Below, piece by piece: positions 8,314 through 9,551 of a stretch of DNA of 9,551 nucleotides (its first letter is position 1; each line of letters starts with the position of its first letter). Origin of the DNA: Bacteroidales bacterium (lineage in GTDB: Bacteria > Bacteroidota > Bacteroidia > Bacteroidales > UBA932). The position numbers were made by a program, and so were the translations under genes. The notes under the pieces were generated by a model. The model was not told the DNA's origin. It saw only the letters and a list, made by a program, of their open reading frames with translations, and ran no database searches. Location of the stretch: contig JABUTQ010000105.1 of the NCBI GenBank assembly GCA_021443605.1, positions 1 through 9,551 of the forward strand, given 5' to 3'.

Positions 8314-8517
8314 CTATTGAGAATCAAGGCACACTACTTTATAAAAAGGTTGCTTCTTAATTAACTTATCCTTCTCAGAATAATTATTTGATACTCTGGA
8401 TTTTAATATATTATCATCAGCAGATATTTCTTCTGCCAACATTACATTTAATGATACTTCGCGTTTTTCATCGTCAGTCATCTCATCTATTAAATGTTTC
8501 ATCTCTTTGTTTTTCAT
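8314..8517 (-). CDS. Small charged protein, candidate precursor peptide
   Basis: 67 residues from ATG at 8517, or 55 from ATG at 8481, which lies one base after the ATP-grasp stop codon (TGAGATGA) and suits translational coupling. The longer form overlaps the ATP-grasp end by 35 bases. I do not recognise a family. The N-terminal half is acidic and likely helical (MKHLIDEMTDDEKREVS, LNVMLAEEIS), as in many leader peptides. The C-terminal half (SNNYSEKDKLIKK, then QPFYKVVCLDSQ) has Ser, Lys, Asp and Glu side chains that an ATP-grasp ligase could join, and one cysteine. No double-glycine or Gly-Ala site is present, so cleavage by the neighbouring C39 peptidase is not obvious. Its position between the modifying enzyme and the exporter argues for the precursor; an accessory or recognition protein is the alternative. 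Stop is TAG at 8314-8316, 28 bp before the exporter start. Confidence 0.6.
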   Translation of the reverse strand: MKNKEMKHLIDEMTDDEKREVSLNVMLAEEISADDNILKSRVSNNYSEKDKLIKKQPFYKVVCLDSQ

Positions 8518-9484
8518 CTCTGTCCATTCTTATCAAAAGTTCTGCAATATGTCTGTGTATGCCATAATTGCAAGGATTATCCACCATGCCAAATTGTCCC
8601 ATATGATTAACCTCCAGAAAATACAATTTCCCATCAAGGCCACGTATGAAGTCCAATGAGCCAATATTTAAATCCATACTCTTCATAAATTTAGATACAT
8701 TCCTCTTTGTTTCATCATCTACTTCACAAGGAATAAATCTATTAGGAATCTCTGTATCATATTTTCTATAATCCACTTCCGTTTGTTTATTGTCTTGAGA
8801 GATAATAGCCATACAGTATATCTCTCCTAAAAGGTATAACATTCGTACCTCATAGTCCTTTTTTAGTTCCTGTTGAACCATTGATGGGAAGAATGTTTCA
8901 GGGAATTGCTCAATATCTTTTTCAGAAATTCGAGATGTATATTGTGTATAATTATTAAATTTATATTTTTGTCCAACAGCATTATATGCCGATTTTGCGA
9001 TTAAACTTCCGCTGTCATTAATTGCTTCTAATAATAACTTTTTGTTTGAAACCACAACCGTATGGGCAACATTCAATCCGGCCTGATTAGCTTTGAACAA
9101 CTCTATTAACTTGTTCGTATTTCCCTTCCTTGTAGAACCTATAATATTATTTGTGGGAATCAATGAAACAAAATATTCACAAATATTTTCCAACTCGTGC
9201 TTAAGTTGTTCTGCGACTGTTTCACTGATACAATCCTTTACATATCTATAGTGTGGAGTGGTAGCATATCCGCCAAAACGTCTGTACCAAACTACCGACA
9301 CCGATTCAAAATTAAAAGCATTATCGTTGACAACAAATACACCCTCGGCCGGTAAAATTTTAATGTCTCTCTTTACAAAATCAAAAGCATCTATACGCAG
9401 ATAATCTTTATAACCAAAATGCTTTAGCCATTTGACGATAACTCTTGTACTATAATCTCCACTTGAGCTTAATAATAGTATCAT
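8483..9484 (-). CDS. gwsG: ATP-grasp peptide maturase, grasp-with-spasm (graspetide ligase) type
   Basis: 333 residues. The N-terminus (MILLLSSSGDYSTRVIVKWL) and the VWYRR motif at 65-69 resemble ATP-grasp ligases of the grasp-with-spasm family (TIGR04192) and, more distantly, the microviridin ligases. The ATP-grasp fold is visible: Lys164 in SLIAKSAY as a nucleotide-binding lysine, EVRMLYLLGE (212-221), SLDFI with Asp278 and LEVNHMGQFG (290-299) with Glu291 and Asn293 as Mg2+ ligands, then PCNYG near the end. This family activates Asp or Glu side chains of a precursor peptide as acyl phosphates and joins them to Ser/Thr (ester) or Lys (amide), in the cytoplasm. The usual partner, a SPASM-domain protein, is not in the window and could lie upstream, past 9551. 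The gene is AT-rich compared with dxs and overlaps or abuts the small ORF. The family call is from motif recall without alignment. Confidence 0.82.
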   Translation of the reverse strand: MILLLSSSGDYSTRVIVKWLKHFGYKDYLRIDAFDFVKRDIKILPAEGVFVVNDNAFNFESVSVVWYRRFGGYATTPHYRYVKDCISETVAEQLKHELENICEYFVSLIPTNNIIGSTRKGNTNKLIELFKANQAGLNVAHTVVVSNKKLLLEAINDSGSLIAKSAYNAVGQKYKFNNYTQYTSRISEKDIEQFPETFFPSMVQQELKKDYEVRMLYLLGEIYCMAIISQDNKQTEVDYRKYDTEIPNRFIPCEVDDETKRNVSKFMKSMDLNIGSLDFIRGLDGKLYFLEVNHMGQFGMVDNPCNYGIHRHIAELLIRMDRDEKQRDETFNR

Positions 9485-9487
9485 ATG

Positions 9488-9551
9488 TTATCTATTTAGG
9501 GAATGTAATTTTTTAGTGTTATTTTCGAGCTCGTAGGCGGGCCATTCCCGC
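9488..9551 (-). CDS. Possible 3' end of an upstream gene (partial)
   Basis: On the - strand the frame from 9550 gives about 20 residues, REWPAYELENNTKKLHSLNR, ending TAA at 9488-9490, three bases before the ATP-grasp start. That spacing would fit an operon, and the first codons have mostly G or C in third position. However, all three - strand frames are open to the edge until stops at 9519, 9496 and 9488, so the choice is a guess. The fragment is too short to identify. It may belong to a cluster gene (such as a SPASM partner or precursor) or to a chromosomal gene at the edge of an island. Confidence 0.3.
   Translation of the reverse strand, partial: REWPAYELENNTKKLHSLNR

Noticed and set aside
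8286..8327. TTG start for the exporter at 8327
   Set aside because: It adds 14 residues ahead of the canonical C39 N-terminus and overlaps the small ORF; the ATG at 8285 is better placed.
9537..9551. GCGGG/CCCGC inverted repeat at the right edge, considered as a terminator or the end of a tRNA
   Set aside because: The stem is only 5 bp, no T-run follows on the - strand, the + strand side is cut by the edge, and no tRNA T-arm motif is present.

Overview
The window looks like a Bacteroidales chromosome. The outer-membrane protein is the Bacteroidetes type (carboxypeptidase-like domain plus plug plus barrel), there is a GLPGLI-family protein essentially confined to that phylum, and starts mostly lack a Shine-Dalgarno sequence. 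I would guess a gut lineage of moderate GC such as Muribaculaceae or Prevotellaceae, but the genus cannot be fixed from the sequence alone.

Left part (1-2054, + strand, relatively GC-rich): the last 55 codons of purA (adenylosuccinate synthetase), then after 14 bp an intact dxs (1-deoxy-D-xylulose-5-phosphate synthase). This is housekeeping DNA. Only 13 bp later, on the same strand, begins a secreted GLPGLI-family protein (2068-2925). It ends at an intrinsic terminator that lies inside the 3' end of the converging gene.

Right part (2933-9484, - strand, AT-rich, reading right to left): a compact operon-like set. In transcription order it holds an ATP-grasp peptide ligase of the grasp-with-spasm type (9484-8483), a 55-67 residue charged small protein that is the best precursor-peptide candidate in the window (8517-8314), a peptidase-containing C39 ABC exporter with intact catalytic and ATPase motifs (8285-6090), a 178-residue HlyD-like adaptor without the lipoyl and coiled-coil hairpin domains (6085-5549), and an 855-residue TonB-receptor-like outer-membrane barrel protein (5500-2933). 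The first four sit 1-28 bp apart or overlap; 48 bp precede the barrel gene.

Taken together this reads as a ribosomally made, post-translationally modified peptide (graspetide-like) locus. The ATP-grasp enzyme would install ester or amide crosslinks in a small peptide, the C39 transporter would cut the leader and export the core, and the reduced adaptor and barrel would handle envelope passage or later uptake. The last step is inference. The unusual points are the hairpin-less adaptor, the small ORF lacking a double-glycine cleavage site, the absence of a SPASM/radical-SAM partner and of a TolC gene in the window, and the drop in GC from dxs into the cluster, which fits an acquired island. No RNA genes, CRISPR arrays, insertion sequences or long repeats were seen, and no gap over 300 bp lacks a gene.
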